From NCBI GenBank assembly GCA_948676835.1, contig CAPOZU010000008.1, positions 20,661-84,660 of the forward strand: DNA of 64,000 nucleotides, given 5' to 3'. Below are positions 34,478 through 44,402 of this stretch, one piece after another (the first letter of the stretch is position 1; each line of letters opens with the position of its first letter). The notes below the pieces were generated by a model. That model was not told where the DNA came from. It saw nothing but the letters and a program-made list of their open reading frames with translations, and searched no databases. A program made the position numbers and the translations under genes. Origin of the DNA: an uncultured Clostridia bacterium. Its GTDB lineage: Bacteria > Bacillota > Clostridia > TANB77 > CAG-508.

Positions 34478-36988
34478 TTGGGTAGAAGAAAGAAAAAAAA
34501 TACAAATAATTCAAATAATAATTATAGTAAAAATAAAAAGAAAAAAATTAATATAGATTTAGCTGTAATAGTAATGTTTGTTGTGAGTATATTACTATTT
34601 GTTTTGATATATGGTGAAAAAGGAGCTATAGGAGAAATTTTAAGTCCTGCACTTGGTGGCATAATTGGATTTATAAAATATATAATTCCTATAGGTTTTT
34701 TGGGTTTAACTGTTTGTATAGCAAAAGATGATAGAAATTATATTACATCAAAATTAATACAATATGCAGTTTTACTATCATGTATTGCAGCTTCATTATC
34801 TATATACAATATATCTAAAGGGAATATTAGTGCAGATTTGGAATTTAATGAAATTATAGAAGTTGCATATGATTTAGGTGTAAAAAATATAGGTGGCGGA
34901 ACTATTGGTGTAGTTATTGCATATCCACTTATTCAGTTATTAGGAATGTTTGGAGCAGCTATTGCAACAATGGGAGTTGTTGTAATTTTATGTGTTTTTA
35001 CTTTCGGTTTACATCCATCAGATCTTATGCTTGATATAATTGATGAAATGAATGCAAGAAGAGAAGAAAGAGAAGAAGAATTAAATTATAGACGTCAGCA
35101 AAGACAAGCTAGAAGAAGAGAATCAAGACCAGAGCATGAACAATTAGAAATTGAAGATAATATAAAAAGAAAAGCCAAAAAAGAATTTCAAGATACAAGT
35201 ATTGATGAAGATGAAATTACAATTAATTTAAATAATGGTCATATTGATGAAGCAAAAGAAGAAAGTACTAAAGGAAAAATAATTAACTTATTTGGTAAAA
35301 AGCAAAAAGAAGAAAATTCTAAAGAAGAATTTAATCCAGATGTAATAGAGGCTAATATTTATAAAAATTCTGCAAAAACAAATGAGGAAGAAAGTATAAA
35401 ATCACAAAAAGGTGAAGATAATTTATTTACTGTTGAAGAAGAACAAAAAGAAAGCAAAACCAAAGCTGTATTACAATTAGAACATACAGTTTCTGTAGAA
35501 GATGAAAATTATGAATATCCACCAGTAAGTTTACTTGGAAAAAGCTCTAAAAAAGGAGTTAAAGGTGGAGCAAAAGCTGTAACAGAAAAAGCCCAACAAT
35601 TACAGAGAACTCTTCATAGTTTTGGAGTATCTGCAAAAGTAGTGGATTATTCTGTAGGACCAGCGATTACAAGATTTGAACTAAAACCAGCAGAAGGTGT
35701 TAGAGTTAATAAAATAGCAAATCTTGCAGATGATATAGCTCTTAATTTAGCAGCAGAAACAATAAGAATTGAAGCACCTATTCCAGGGAAACAGGCTGTT
35801 GGTATTGAAATTCCAAATAAAGAAAAAGAATCTGTTCCATTAAGAGATGTAATAGAAAGTGAAGAATTTGAAAATAATACATCTAAATTATCTGTTGCAT
35901 TAGGAAAGGACGTTGCAGGTAAGGTTGTTTTAGCAGATATTGCAAAAATGCCTCACGTATTGATAGCAGGTTCTACAGGTTCTGGTAAATCTGTTTGTAT
36001 AAATACAATAATAACAAGTGTTATATATAATGCTAAACCAAGCGAAGTAAAGCTTGTAATGGTTGATCCTAAAGTGGTTGAATTATCTGTTTATAATGGA
36101 ATTCCACATTTACTAATTCCAGTTGTAACAGATCCTAGAAAAGCTGCTGGAGCTTTAGCTTGGGCTGTACAGGAAATGGATCACAGATATAACTTATTCG
36201 CAGAAAAAGGAGTTAGAGATTTAAAAGGATACAATAGTGCATTAGAGCATGGAAGTGAAGATGGAACAACTGGAAAGTTACCACAAATAGTAATTATTAT
36301 AGACGAGCTTGCAGATTTAATGATGGTAGCTGCAAAAGAAGTAGAAGATTCTATTTGTAGACTTGCTCAAAAAGCAAGAGCTGCTGGAATGCACTTAGTA
36401 ATTGCGACTCAAAGACCATCAGTAGATGTAATTACTGGTTTAATTAAAGCGAATGTACCTTCAAGAATTGCTTTTGCTGTTTCTTCTCAAATAGATTCAA
36501 GAACAATATTAGATCAAGTAGGAGCAGAAAAGCTTTTAGGAAAAGGAGATATGCTTTTCTATCCAGCAAGTGCTTCAAAACCTGTCAGAGTACAGGGGGC
36601 ATTTGTTTCAGATGGAGAAGTAGAAAAAATAGTTGATTTTGTAAAATCAAATGGTGTTGCAACATATAATGAAGATATATTAGAAGAAATTGAAAAATCT
36701 AATAAATCTGAAGGTCAAATAGAACAAGATGCAGAAGATGACGATACAGATCCATTATTAATGGACGCAATAGATACTGTTGTTGAAATTGGTCAAGCAT
36801 CAACTTCATTTATCCAAAGAAGATTTAAAGTTGGATATGCAAGAGCTGGTAGAATTATAGATCAAATGGAAGCAAGGGGAATTATTTCTGGATATGAAGG
36901 AAGCAAGCCAAGACAAGTATTAATTACACTTGAAAGATTAAATGAGCTAAAAATGGGAACACCACCAGCAGAAGAAAACAATGAATAA
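34478..36988 (+). CDS. ftsK: DNA translocase FtsK/SpoIIIE
   Basis: An 836-aa chromosome-pumping ATPase. Four or so N-terminal membrane helices (about 30-190), a charged linker (about 190-370), the motor domain with Walker A GSTGSGKSV (about 498-506) and Walker B IIIIDELADLM, and a C-terminal gamma winged helix (about 760-830) that reads KOPS-like signals. The start is TTG 34478 with AGGAGGA 9 bases upstream; the longer open frame to 34358 overlaps the terminator stem and lacks an RBS. It moves DNA through the division or sporulation septum. Confidence 0.95.
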   Translation: MGRRKKKNTNNSNNNYSKNKKKKINIDLAVIVMFVVSILLFVLIYGEKGAIGEILSPALGGIIGFIKYIIPIGFLGLTVCIAKDDRNYITSKLIQYAVLLSCIAASLSIYNISKGNISADLEFNEIIEVAYDLGVKNIGGGTIGVVIAYPLIQLLGMFGAAIATMGVVVILCVFTFGLHPSDLMLDIIDEMNARREEREEELNYRRQQRQARRRESRPEHEQLEIEDNIKRKAKKEFQDTSIDEDEITINLNNGHIDEAKEESTKGKIINLFGKKQKEENSKEEFNPDVIEANIYKNSAKTNEEESIKSQKGEDNLFTVEEEQKESKTKAVLQLEHTVSVEDENYEYPPVSLLGKSSKKGVKGGAKAVTEKAQQLQRTLHSFGVSAKVVDYSVGPAITRFELKPAEGVRVNKIANLADDIALNLAAETIRIEAPIPGKQAVGIEIPNKEKESVPLRDVIESEEFENNTSKLSVALGKDVAGKVVLADIAKMPHVLIAGSTGSGKSVCINTIITSVIYNAKPSEVKLVMVDPKVVELSVYNGIPHLLIPVVTDPRKAAGALAWAVQEMDHRYNLFAEKGVRDLKGYNSALEHGSEDGTTGKLPQIVIIIDELADLMMVAAKEVEDSICRLAQKARAAGMHLVIATQRPSVDVITGLIKANVPSRIAFAVSSQIDSRTILDQVGAEKLLGKGDMLFYPASASKPVRVQGAFVSDGEVEKIVDFVKSNGVATYNEDILEEIEKSNKSEGQIEQDAEDDDTDPLLMDAIDTVVEIGQASTSFIQRRFKVGYARAGRIIDQMEARGIISGYEGSKPRQVLITLERLNELKMGTPPAEENNE

Positions 36989-37011
36989 TTTTATATAAGG
37001 AGGTTTAAAAT

Positions 37012-38535
37012 TTGAGTTTATTTTCTAAATTAAAAGATCATAATAAACAACTAGAAGAAATTTTAGATGATAAATATTTTTCTTCAAATATTAAAAACCT
37101 CCTTTTTAATATGATTTATAAAATTGAAATTTTTTATCCTGATTTTTATCAAGTAAAAAGATGTGTTAGAAATAAAGAAGATTTACTTAATGAACTTGTT
37201 GAAATTATTAGATTATATTGTGATAATATAAAAACTGTAGAGCCTGATTCCGATCAGGCTAAAATGCTTATAAGACATAAATTGCAAGCTTTAACAAATG
37301 AAAAGGAAAGAAGCATATTAACATATCCAACAGAAATCGCTTTATTATATGCAATTTCTGATATTTCACCAAAATACTTTTATGTAAATCAAGAAAATAC
37401 TTTTAAAAAATTAATTCAGAATTCATTAGTAAATGGATATAATATGAATAATGTTGAAATTTTAAAAGATTTTAATGGTTGGTCATGGGATAAATCTGAT
37501 ATTGAAAATGGAAATTATATAGATAATTTAATATATCAAAATTTACTAATAATGCTTGGAGAAAAGTTTCTTTATGAGTGGAGAATATATGGTTCAACAA
37601 GAAGAGACTTTTTGTTAGAAATCAAAAAGTATATAAAATTATTTACAGGAAATGAAAATTATATAAATTATTTTTATAAAATATTATATTTAACTTCAAG
37701 TGCTAAAGATAGATTATTAATTAATGAAGAATTAAAATTAAAAAAACAGCAGTTAAGAAAAATGCTTGATAAAGAAAATTTCTTGCAAGAATGTAAGTCT
37801 AAAAAGGAAAGATTAATTAAAAAACTAGAAAAAATAGAAAAGGCTTTAGAAAATGAAGAAATATTAGAAAAAGATTTTATAAAAGCAAATTTAAAGTTAC
37901 CTCAAGATAAACAAATAAAGTCATTCAAAAAATATAAAAATCTAATTATAAAAGAAAAAGAAAAGTATATAGAAGAAGTTTATAATTTGGAATATATATT
38001 GCAACCTTCAAATTACACATCTACTAAAAATTTATTACAAGAAGTATTACAAGTATATAATTGCAAAGAAACTGAAGAAGAAGTACTAATAAGTTTACAA
38101 AAAGAATTTTTAATATTTATCGAAAAGAAATTATCAAAAATAAAGACAAGAGATGAAATAATAGATGTAGTTTGTGAACTAAGATATTATAGTAGATTAA
38201 AGATAAGTAAAAACAAAACTACTTTGGATATTCAAGAGATTAATGAAGTTTTTGATAGAGTATTAAAAAAAGCAATAACTATTTTATGCAAAATTGGTGC
38301 TATGAAAATAATCAGTATGGATATTAATTTGAATTTTGAGATAATAAAATATGCATTGGATACAAAAATTATAAATCTTGAAGAAATAAAAATTGCTTTA
38401 GTAATTGATGATCAAGGATTGATTATAAAAGTATTTGATAAAGACGTTTTTGAAAAACAAGGAAGAAAGAAAATAGAAATTTCTAAAAATATATTAGAAG
38501 TTAAAACCAATCGAAAGATTAAAATTTTTAATTAA
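37012..38535 (+). CDS. Hypothetical 507-aa protein
   Basis: A mostly helical cytoplasmic protein I do not recognise. The middle (about 235-330) is a Lys/Glu-rich coiled coil. The C-terminal 60 residues look like a small alpha/beta domain (IALVIDDQGLIIKVFDKDV). The start is TTG 37012 after AAGGAGG. It sits between ftsK and a beta-CASP nuclease in the same direction with gaps of 13-23 bases, so it is co-transcribed. No function can be proposed. Confidence 0.65.
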   Translation: MSLFSKLKDHNKQLEEILDDKYFSSNIKNLLFNMIYKIEIFYPDFYQVKRCVRNKEDLLNELVEIIRLYCDNIKTVEPDSDQAKMLIRHKLQALTNEKERSILTYPTEIALLYAISDISPKYFYVNQENTFKKLIQNSLVNGYNMNNVEILKDFNGWSWDKSDIENGNYIDNLIYQNLLIMLGEKFLYEWRIYGSTRRDFLLEIKKYIKLFTGNENYINYFYKILYLTSSAKDRLLINEELKLKKQQLRKMLDKENFLQECKSKKERLIKKLEKIEKALENEEILEKDFIKANLKLPQDKQIKSFKKYKNLIIKEKEKYIEEVYNLEYILQPSNYTSTKNLLQEVLQVYNCKETEEEVLISLQKEFLIFIEKKLSKIKTRDEIIDVVCELRYYSRLKISKNKTTLDIQEINEVFDRVLKKAITILCKIGAMKIISMDINLNFEIIKYALDTKIINLEEIKIALVIDDQGLIIKVFDKDVFEKQGRKKIEISKNILEVKTNRKIKIFN

Positions 38536-38548
38536 TGGAGGAATACTT

Positions 38549-40201
38549 ATGAAAATTACTTTTTTAGGAGCTACAAGAACAGTAACTGGTTCAAACTTTT
38601 TAGTTGAAGCAGCAGGAAAAAAGTTTTTAGTTGATTGTGGTATGTATCAAGGAAAAATTACAGAAGAGTTAGAAAACTCAGATCCGTTTGCTTTTAATGT
38701 AAATGAGATTGACTTTATGCTATTAACTCATGCACATATAGACCATTCTGGTAGAATTCCAAAACTATATAATGAAGGATTTAGAGGAAAAATTTATGCA
38801 ACAAAAGCAACTTGTGATTTATGTGAAATAATGTTACCAGATAGTGGACATATTCAAGAAATTGAAATAGGATGGAAAAATAAGAAAAGAATGAGAGAGT
38901 GTTTAGATCCGCTTCCACCACTATATACAGCAGAAGAAGCCTATAAGTGTTTAGAAATATTCTCACCTGTTCAATATGATGATATTGTAGAAATTGATGA
39001 TAATATTAGTGTTAGATTTAATGATGCAGGACATATGTTAGGCTCTAGCATTATAGAAATTTGGGCAACTGAAAATGGAAAAACAACAAAAGCTGTATTT
39101 ACAGGAGATTTGGGTAATAATGATTTACCATTATTAGATTCTCCAACAATGATTAGTAATGCAGATTATTTAATAATGGAATCAACATATGGAAATAGAT
39201 TGCATGTAAAAAATGATGAAAAAGCAAAAATGTTTTTGGATATAGTTTCAGAAACTTTAGATAATGGTGGTAGAGTAATAATTCCATCTTTTGCTGTTGG
39301 AAGAACACAAGAGATATTATATGAACTAGATAAATTAAAAGATGATTTAGGAAAAAATGATCCTGAATTTGCAAGAAAATATGAAAAGATAATGAATGTT
39401 CCAGTATATGTAGATAGTCCACTTGCAATTTCTGCAACAGAAGTATTTAAGAAAAACACAGAATTATTTGAAGATGAGATTCAAGAAAAAATAAAAAGAG
39501 GAGACAATCCTTTAGAATTTGCAGGATTACAATTTACACAAACTGCTGATGAGTCAAAAGCTCTAAATGAAGATTTTAGACCATCTATTATATTATCTGC
39601 AAGTGGTATGTGTGATGTTGGTAGAATTAAACATCACTTGAAACATAATTTATGGAATCCAAATAGTACAATTCTATTTGTTGGATATCAAGCGCCAGGT
39701 ACACTAGGAAGAAGTATTGTAGAAGGTGCAGAAAAAGTAAAAATATTTGGGGAAGAAATAGCTGTAAATGCAAGAATTGAATATATTGAAGGATATTCTG
39801 GTCATGCTGACCAAACTTGGCTTTTAAATTTTGTATATTCATTTACAAATCCTCCAAAACATATTTTCCTAGTTCATGGGGAACCTACTGGTCAAGATGT
39901 ATTAAAACAAAAGATTGAGGAAACTTCAGAATGTTCAGTAACTATTCCAGAATTTGGAGAAACATATGATTTAGTAGGAAATGAACCAGTATTATTATCA
40001 GAAACAAAAGAAGTAAGAGAATATAAGAAAGAATTTAAACGTTTAGATCTAATAGAAAGAATTGAAAGTTTGAAAGAAGATATTTCTGATTTTGAAAATG
40101 TAATAATGATGAAGAAAATAGAAACTAAAGATGGTGATTTAAAATCTTTAGAGGATAGAGTAAAAGAAATACAAAAACAAATTCAAAATCTAATAAAGTA
40201 G
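38549..40201 (+). CDS. Metallo-beta-lactamase / beta-CASP RNase-like protein
   Basis: A 550-aa protein. The MBL motif HAHIDHSGRIP, GHMLGSS and FTGDLG supply zinc ligands. The beta-CASP part has ESTYGNR, SFAVGRTQE and the C-terminal GYSGHADQ and HGEP motifs. This is the YSH1/CPSF73-like exonuclease group rather than RNase J. Predicted RNA 5'-3' exo/endonuclease in the cytoplasm. The last 50 residues form a short coiled coil. RBS TGGAGG. Confidence 0.88.
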   Translation: MKITFLGATRTVTGSNFLVEAAGKKFLVDCGMYQGKITEELENSDPFAFNVNEIDFMLLTHAHIDHSGRIPKLYNEGFRGKIYATKATCDLCEIMLPDSGHIQEIEIGWKNKKRMRECLDPLPPLYTAEEAYKCLEIFSPVQYDDIVEIDDNISVRFNDAGHMLGSSIIEIWATENGKTTKAVFTGDLGNNDLPLLDSPTMISNADYLIMESTYGNRLHVKNDEKAKMFLDIVSETLDNGGRVIIPSFAVGRTQEILYELDKLKDDLGKNDPEFARKYEKIMNVPVYVDSPLAISATEVFKKNTELFEDEIQEKIKRGDNPLEFAGLQFTQTADESKALNEDFRPSIILSASGMCDVGRIKHHLKHNLWNPNSTILFVGYQAPGTLGRSIVEGAEKVKIFGEEIAVNARIEYIEGYSGHADQTWLLNFVYSFTNPPKHIFLVHGEPTGQDVLKQKIEETSECSVTIPEFGETYDLVGNEPVLLSETKEVREYKKEFKRLDLIERIESLKEDISDFENVIMMKKIETKDGDLKSLEDRVKEIQKQIQNLIK

Positions 40202-40220
40202 AAATTTACGAGGAGTACAA

Positions 40221-42119
40221 ATGAAAGAAAAATATTTAAATGAAGGATTAGTTGGAAATAAAGTTTTAAAAGCTAGTTTTACAAGTAAAGGAGAATTATT
40301 GCGTTTATTATATGGATGTGCAGATTATAAAGAATTTATAGATACATTTCATACTGGAATAAAAGTAAATGATTCAGCTTTAATATATTTGCATGAAGAT
40401 ATAAATAATACATATGAACAAGAGTATATTGAAAATACAAATATATTAAAGACAGAGATTTACAATTCATATTTTAAAGTAAGAATTACTCAAATAGATT
40501 TTGTTCCAATTAATGAAAATGTTTTAATAAAGAAATATGTTATTAAAAATGAGAATGAAATTGATTTAAATATTAATTTTTTAGCATATTCTAAAGCTTT
40601 AACTAATTTAAATAATGATACTTCAGGATATGTAAAAAATGATGCTCTTATACAGTATAATCATGATTATTCTGTATGTACATTTTCAAATAGAGAAATT
40701 TATAGAAGACAAGTAAATGGTGCAATAAATGATTTTTACAAAGGTGAAATAACAGGAAAAGATTATATAGGCATGTCTTGTGATTCAGCAATTAGTTATA
40801 AATTAGATAATTTTGCTCCAAGTGAGGAAAAAATAATTACATTATTTGTATATGTAAATGAAAATTCTAAAAATGATGTTTTAAGAATAGATGATGAAAT
40901 TGAAAGATTAAAAAATTTAAATATTGAAGTATTAAAAAATGAGGCAAAAGAATATTGGAATAATTATGTTAAAAATCATGATATTTTAAATATTAGTGAA
41001 AAAGATTTAAGCTATGATATTAAGAAAATTTATTATAGAAGTATTTTGCTTTTTGCATTATTAATTAATGAAAAAACAGGAGGCATATCAGCAGGAATTG
41101 AAATAGACGAAAATAAAACGAAATGTGGAAGATACTCTTATTGTTGGCCAAGAGATGCGACATTTATAACAGAAGCTTTTGATATTGTTGGAATGAGTGA
41201 ATATGCAGATAAATTTTATTCAGAATTTTGCCGAAATACTCAGTATGATAATGGAATGTGGGAACAACGTTTTTATACAGATGGAAACTTAGCACCATCT
41301 TGGGGATATCAAATTGATGAAACAGCAAGTGTTGTATTTGGTGCATATGCTCATTATAAAACAACAAGAGATAAAATGTTTTTAAATGATAATTTAGATA
41401 TGTTTGAAAAAGCAATTTGTTTTTTGGAAAAATATCTTGATGATATTTTTGAGAATAAAAATCAAATGCAAAAAAGTTATGATTTATGGGAAGAGTATGA
41501 GGGAGTTTCACTATACTCATTATCTGCTATATGTGCTTCTTTTAAATCTATGATAAAGATTTATTCAGAACTTAAAACTTTATATGAAAATGATTTAGAA
41601 AAAAATCAATTTATGGATTCTAAAATAGAAAATTTACAATTAAATGTTCAAAAATTAACAGAATATTGTGAAAATAATTTTTATGATGAAAGTAGGAATT
41701 CATATGTTAGAAATACAGATGATAGAAAAATAGATATGAGTATTATAGGTGCTGTATTTCCATTTAAAATGTTTTCTGCTGATAGCATAAGAGTGCAAAA
41801 TACCATAGAACAAATAAATAATACTATAAGAACATATACAGGTGGATATGTAAGATATGAAAATGATGGTTATATGGGAGGAAAAAATCCATGGCCTATT
41901 GTAACTTTATGGATATCATGGTATTATTTAAAAACAAATAATATAGGAAAAGCTTTAGAATGTTTTGATTTTGTTACTAAGTCATCATCAAAACATGGAT
42001 TTTTAGGTGAACAAGTAAATAATGAAACAATGGAACCATGTTGGGTTATAGGTCTTACATGGAGCCATGCAATGTATTTAATTACATTAAAAAAATTAAT
42101 AGAAAAGAGAATACTATAA
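40221..42119 (+). CDS. Glycoside hydrolase family 15-like (glucoamylase type)
   Basis: A 632-aa cytoplasmic protein (no signal peptide). An N-terminal beta-sandwich (1-250) precedes an (alpha/alpha)6 barrel with GH15 hallmarks: CGRYSYCWPRDATFITEAF, NGMWEQRFYTDG, APSWGYQIDETA and the C-terminal NPWPIVTLWISWYY. It probably trims alpha-1,4 glucans or trehalose-type sugars inside the cell. The catalytic acids cannot be assigned by eye. It ends two bases before radA. Confidence 0.85.
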   Translation: MKEKYLNEGLVGNKVLKASFTSKGELLRLLYGCADYKEFIDTFHTGIKVNDSALIYLHEDINNTYEQEYIENTNILKTEIYNSYFKVRITQIDFVPINENVLIKKYVIKNENEIDLNINFLAYSKALTNLNNDTSGYVKNDALIQYNHDYSVCTFSNREIYRRQVNGAINDFYKGEITGKDYIGMSCDSAISYKLDNFAPSEEKIITLFVYVNENSKNDVLRIDDEIERLKNLNIEVLKNEAKEYWNNYVKNHDILNISEKDLSYDIKKIYYRSILLFALLINEKTGGISAGIEIDENKTKCGRYSYCWPRDATFITEAFDIVGMSEYADKFYSEFCRNTQYDNGMWEQRFYTDGNLAPSWGYQIDETASVVFGAYAHYKTTRDKMFLNDNLDMFEKAICFLEKYLDDIFENKNQMQKSYDLWEEYEGVSLYSLSAICASFKSMIKIYSELKTLYENDLEKNQFMDSKIENLQLNVQKLTEYCENNFYDESRNSYVRNTDDRKIDMSIIGAVFPFKMFSADSIRVQNTIEQINNTIRTYTGGYVRYENDGYMGGKNPWPIVTLWISWYYLKTNNIGKALECFDFVTKSSSKHGFLGEQVNNETMEPCWVIGLTWSHAMYLITLKKLIEKRIL

Positions 42120-42120
42120 T

Positions 42121-43489
42121 ATGGCAAAAAAAATGGCTACAGTATTTGTTTGTAATAGTTGTGGATATGAATCTGGTAAATGGCTAGGTAAATGTCCAGC
42201 TTGTAATGAATGGAATACATTTGTTGAAGAAAAAGCAATAACAGGTACTAAATCATCTACAAAAGAAAAAAATAAGCCAAAGGGTGAAATAGTTAAATTA
42301 AATGAAGTAGAAAAAAAAGAGACTACAAGAATTGCAACAGGAGTTGGAGAATTAGATAGAGTTTTAGGGGGAGGATTTGTAAATGGATCTTTAACACTTC
42401 TTGGTGGTGAACCGGGAATTGGAAAATCAACTCTAATTCTTCAAATTTGTGACAATGTTAAAGTTGATGGAAAAATATTGTATGTTTCTGGAGAAGAATC
42501 AGCAGAACAAATAAAAATAAGAGCAGATAGACTTGGTATAAAAAATGATAATTTATTATTTTTAGCTGAAACCGATATAGATAATGTAGAAGTGGCATTA
42601 GAAAATACAGGAGCGAAATTTGTTATTATAGATTCAGTTCAAACTATGTATTCTGATGAAATAACATCAGCTCCAGGAAGTGTTAGTCAAGTAAGGGAAA
42701 TCACAGCAAGAATAATGAAAATGTGTAAACAAACTGGAATCACAACAATTATAATTGGTCATGTTACTAAAGATGGTAATATAGCAGGTCCAAGAGTATT
42801 AGAACATATGGTAGATACTGTTTTATATTTAGAAGGGGAAAGATATTTTTCTTATAGAATTTTAAGAGGAGTAAAAAATAGATTTGGTTCAACAAATGAA
42901 ATAGGAATGTTTGAAATGCAAAATGAAGGTTTAGTTGAAATTACAAATCCATCACAATTATTAATTTCTGAAAGAGATGGAAATCCACCCGGCTCGAGTA
43001 TAGTAGTGAGCTTGGAAGGAACAAGAGCACTAGTTATTGAGCTTCAAGCATTATCAACACCAACTGTTTTTGGAATGCCAAGAAGGAATGCAAGTGGAAT
43101 TGATTATAACAGATTAACATTACTTATGGCTGTTCTAGAAAAACGTGGAGGAATGAATTTAAGCTCTCAAGATGTGTACATAAATTTAGTTGGTGGATTA
43201 AAAGTTAATGAGCCAGCATTAGATTTAGGAATAGTACTTGCTACTGCATCAACTTATAAAAATATCAGTATAAAAGAAGATATTGCAATAATTGGTGAGG
43301 TAGGCTTAACTCGGCGAAGTAAGAAGCGTTAATATGATAGAAAAGCGTATAAAAGAGGCTGAAAAATTAGGGTATAAAACTTGTATAATTCCAGAAAGTA
43401 ATAAAAAACTATTGAAAGAAAATTTCAAATTAGATATAATAGGCGTGAAAAATATTAATGATGCAATGAGATATGTTGGCATAAAATAG
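42121..43489 (+). CDS. radA: DNA repair protein RadA, read through a +1 shift at CGG
   Basis: A RecA-like recombination helicase. It has an N-terminal zinc finger (Cys 11, 14, 25, 28), Walker A GGEPGIGKST (about 94-103), the KNRFGSTNEIG motif and a C-terminal Lon-like domain. The first frame ends prematurely in GLTRRSKKR-stop. Skipping the C at 43312 gives GLTGEVRSVNMIEKRIKEA and continues to TAG 43489, a normal 455-aa RadA. The restored Gly is the near-invariant one of the GLTGE motif. ATG 42121 is 1 base after the upstream stop, with no strong RBS, so translation is probably coupled. Confidence 0.93.
43312..43315 (+). other. CGGC recoding site in radA
   Basis: In-frame CGG after ACT. The zero frame stops seven codons on. 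Reading CGGC as one unit restores the conserved GLTGEVR motif and the full C-terminal domain. Confidence 0.92.
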
Positions 43490-43521
43490 GAATTTTAACA
43501 AGAGAAAGGTAAGAAGAAAAG

Positions 43522-44346
43522 ATGAGTAAAAAAATACAAATAATTTTATGGGCTATTATAGCAGCAGTAGTATGTATTTTAATAGGAGGATATATATATA
43601 TTACAGTTGATAGAATAACATCAGGAAACACACATCCAGAAGTTACATTTGAAATACAAGATTATGGAAAAGTAAAAATGGAATTATATCCAGAATATGC
43701 CCCAAATACTGTTTCAAATTTTATTAGATTAATAGAAAAAGGATATTATAACAATAAAGTTGTCTATGGAAAAGATGATATATGCTTATATGTTGGAAGA
43801 AATTCAGAGGGAGAGATAGATAATCCAAAAACAAGTTTAATTTTTGATAATGTTGAAGAAAATTCTGAATATGACTATGAATATACAATTCCAGGAGAAT
43901 TTATTGCAAATGGTTATGAGCAGAATACTTTAAAACATGAAAAAGGTGTTATATCATTAATTAGAAATGATTATACACAATATGTAGGAACTCTAACAAA
44001 AGAAAGTTATAACTCAGGAAATGCTCAATTAGGAATAATGATGGGTGGAGATGCAAGTAACTTAAACGGTTCATATGCCTCTTTTGCAAAAGTTACAGAA
44101 GGAATGGATGTTTTAGAAAATATCTATAATAATAGAGAAGTTGCTCCTGCTGAAGTAACAACTAATGAAAATGGAGAAGAGACAGCACAAGAAACAGGAA
44201 TAGATGCATTTGCAAATTATCCAGTAATCACATCAGCAACAGTAGATACAAAAGGCATTAATTATGGTGATCCTAATGTAGAAGAAGCTTTTGATTATCA
44301 ATCATATATGTATAATTTAATGAGTTCATATTATGGAAATAATTAA
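43522..44346 (+). CDS. Membrane-anchored cyclophilin-type protein, probably degenerate
   Basis: A 274-aa protein. An N-terminal membrane helix (about 6-28) anchors an extracytoplasmic cyclophilin domain (EIQDYGKVKMELYPEYAPNTVSNFIRLIEKGYY). The usual catalytic FHRV.. and MIQGGDP stretches are not recognisable; the corresponding region reads VVYGKDDICLYVGRN, so peptidyl-prolyl isomerase activity may be lost. A long insertion with NxE-rich sequence follows. Likely a folding factor or binding protein at the cell surface. Confidence 0.75.
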   Translation: MSKKIQIILWAIIAAVVCILIGGYIYITVDRITSGNTHPEVTFEIQDYGKVKMELYPEYAPNTVSNFIRLIEKGYYNNKVVYGKDDICLYVGRNSEGEIDNPKTSLIFDNVEENSEYDYEYTIPGEFIANGYEQNTLKHEKGVISLIRNDYTQYVGTLTKESYNSGNAQLGIMMGGDASNLNGSYASFAKVTEGMDVLENIYNNREVAPAEVTTNENGEETAQETGIDAFANYPVITSATVDTKGINYGDPNVEEAFDYQSYMYNLMSSYYGNN

Positions 44347-44361
44347 AATCATTTGAATTTA

Positions 44362-44388
44362 AAAGAGGCAAACCACTTGCCTCTTTAT
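44362..44388 (+). terminator. Terminator after cyclophilin gene
   Basis: 10-bp stem AAAGAGGCAA/TTGCCTCTTT with a short loop and T-rich tail. Confidence 0.8.
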
Positions 44389-44402
44389 TTGTATGAGGTA
44401 TT

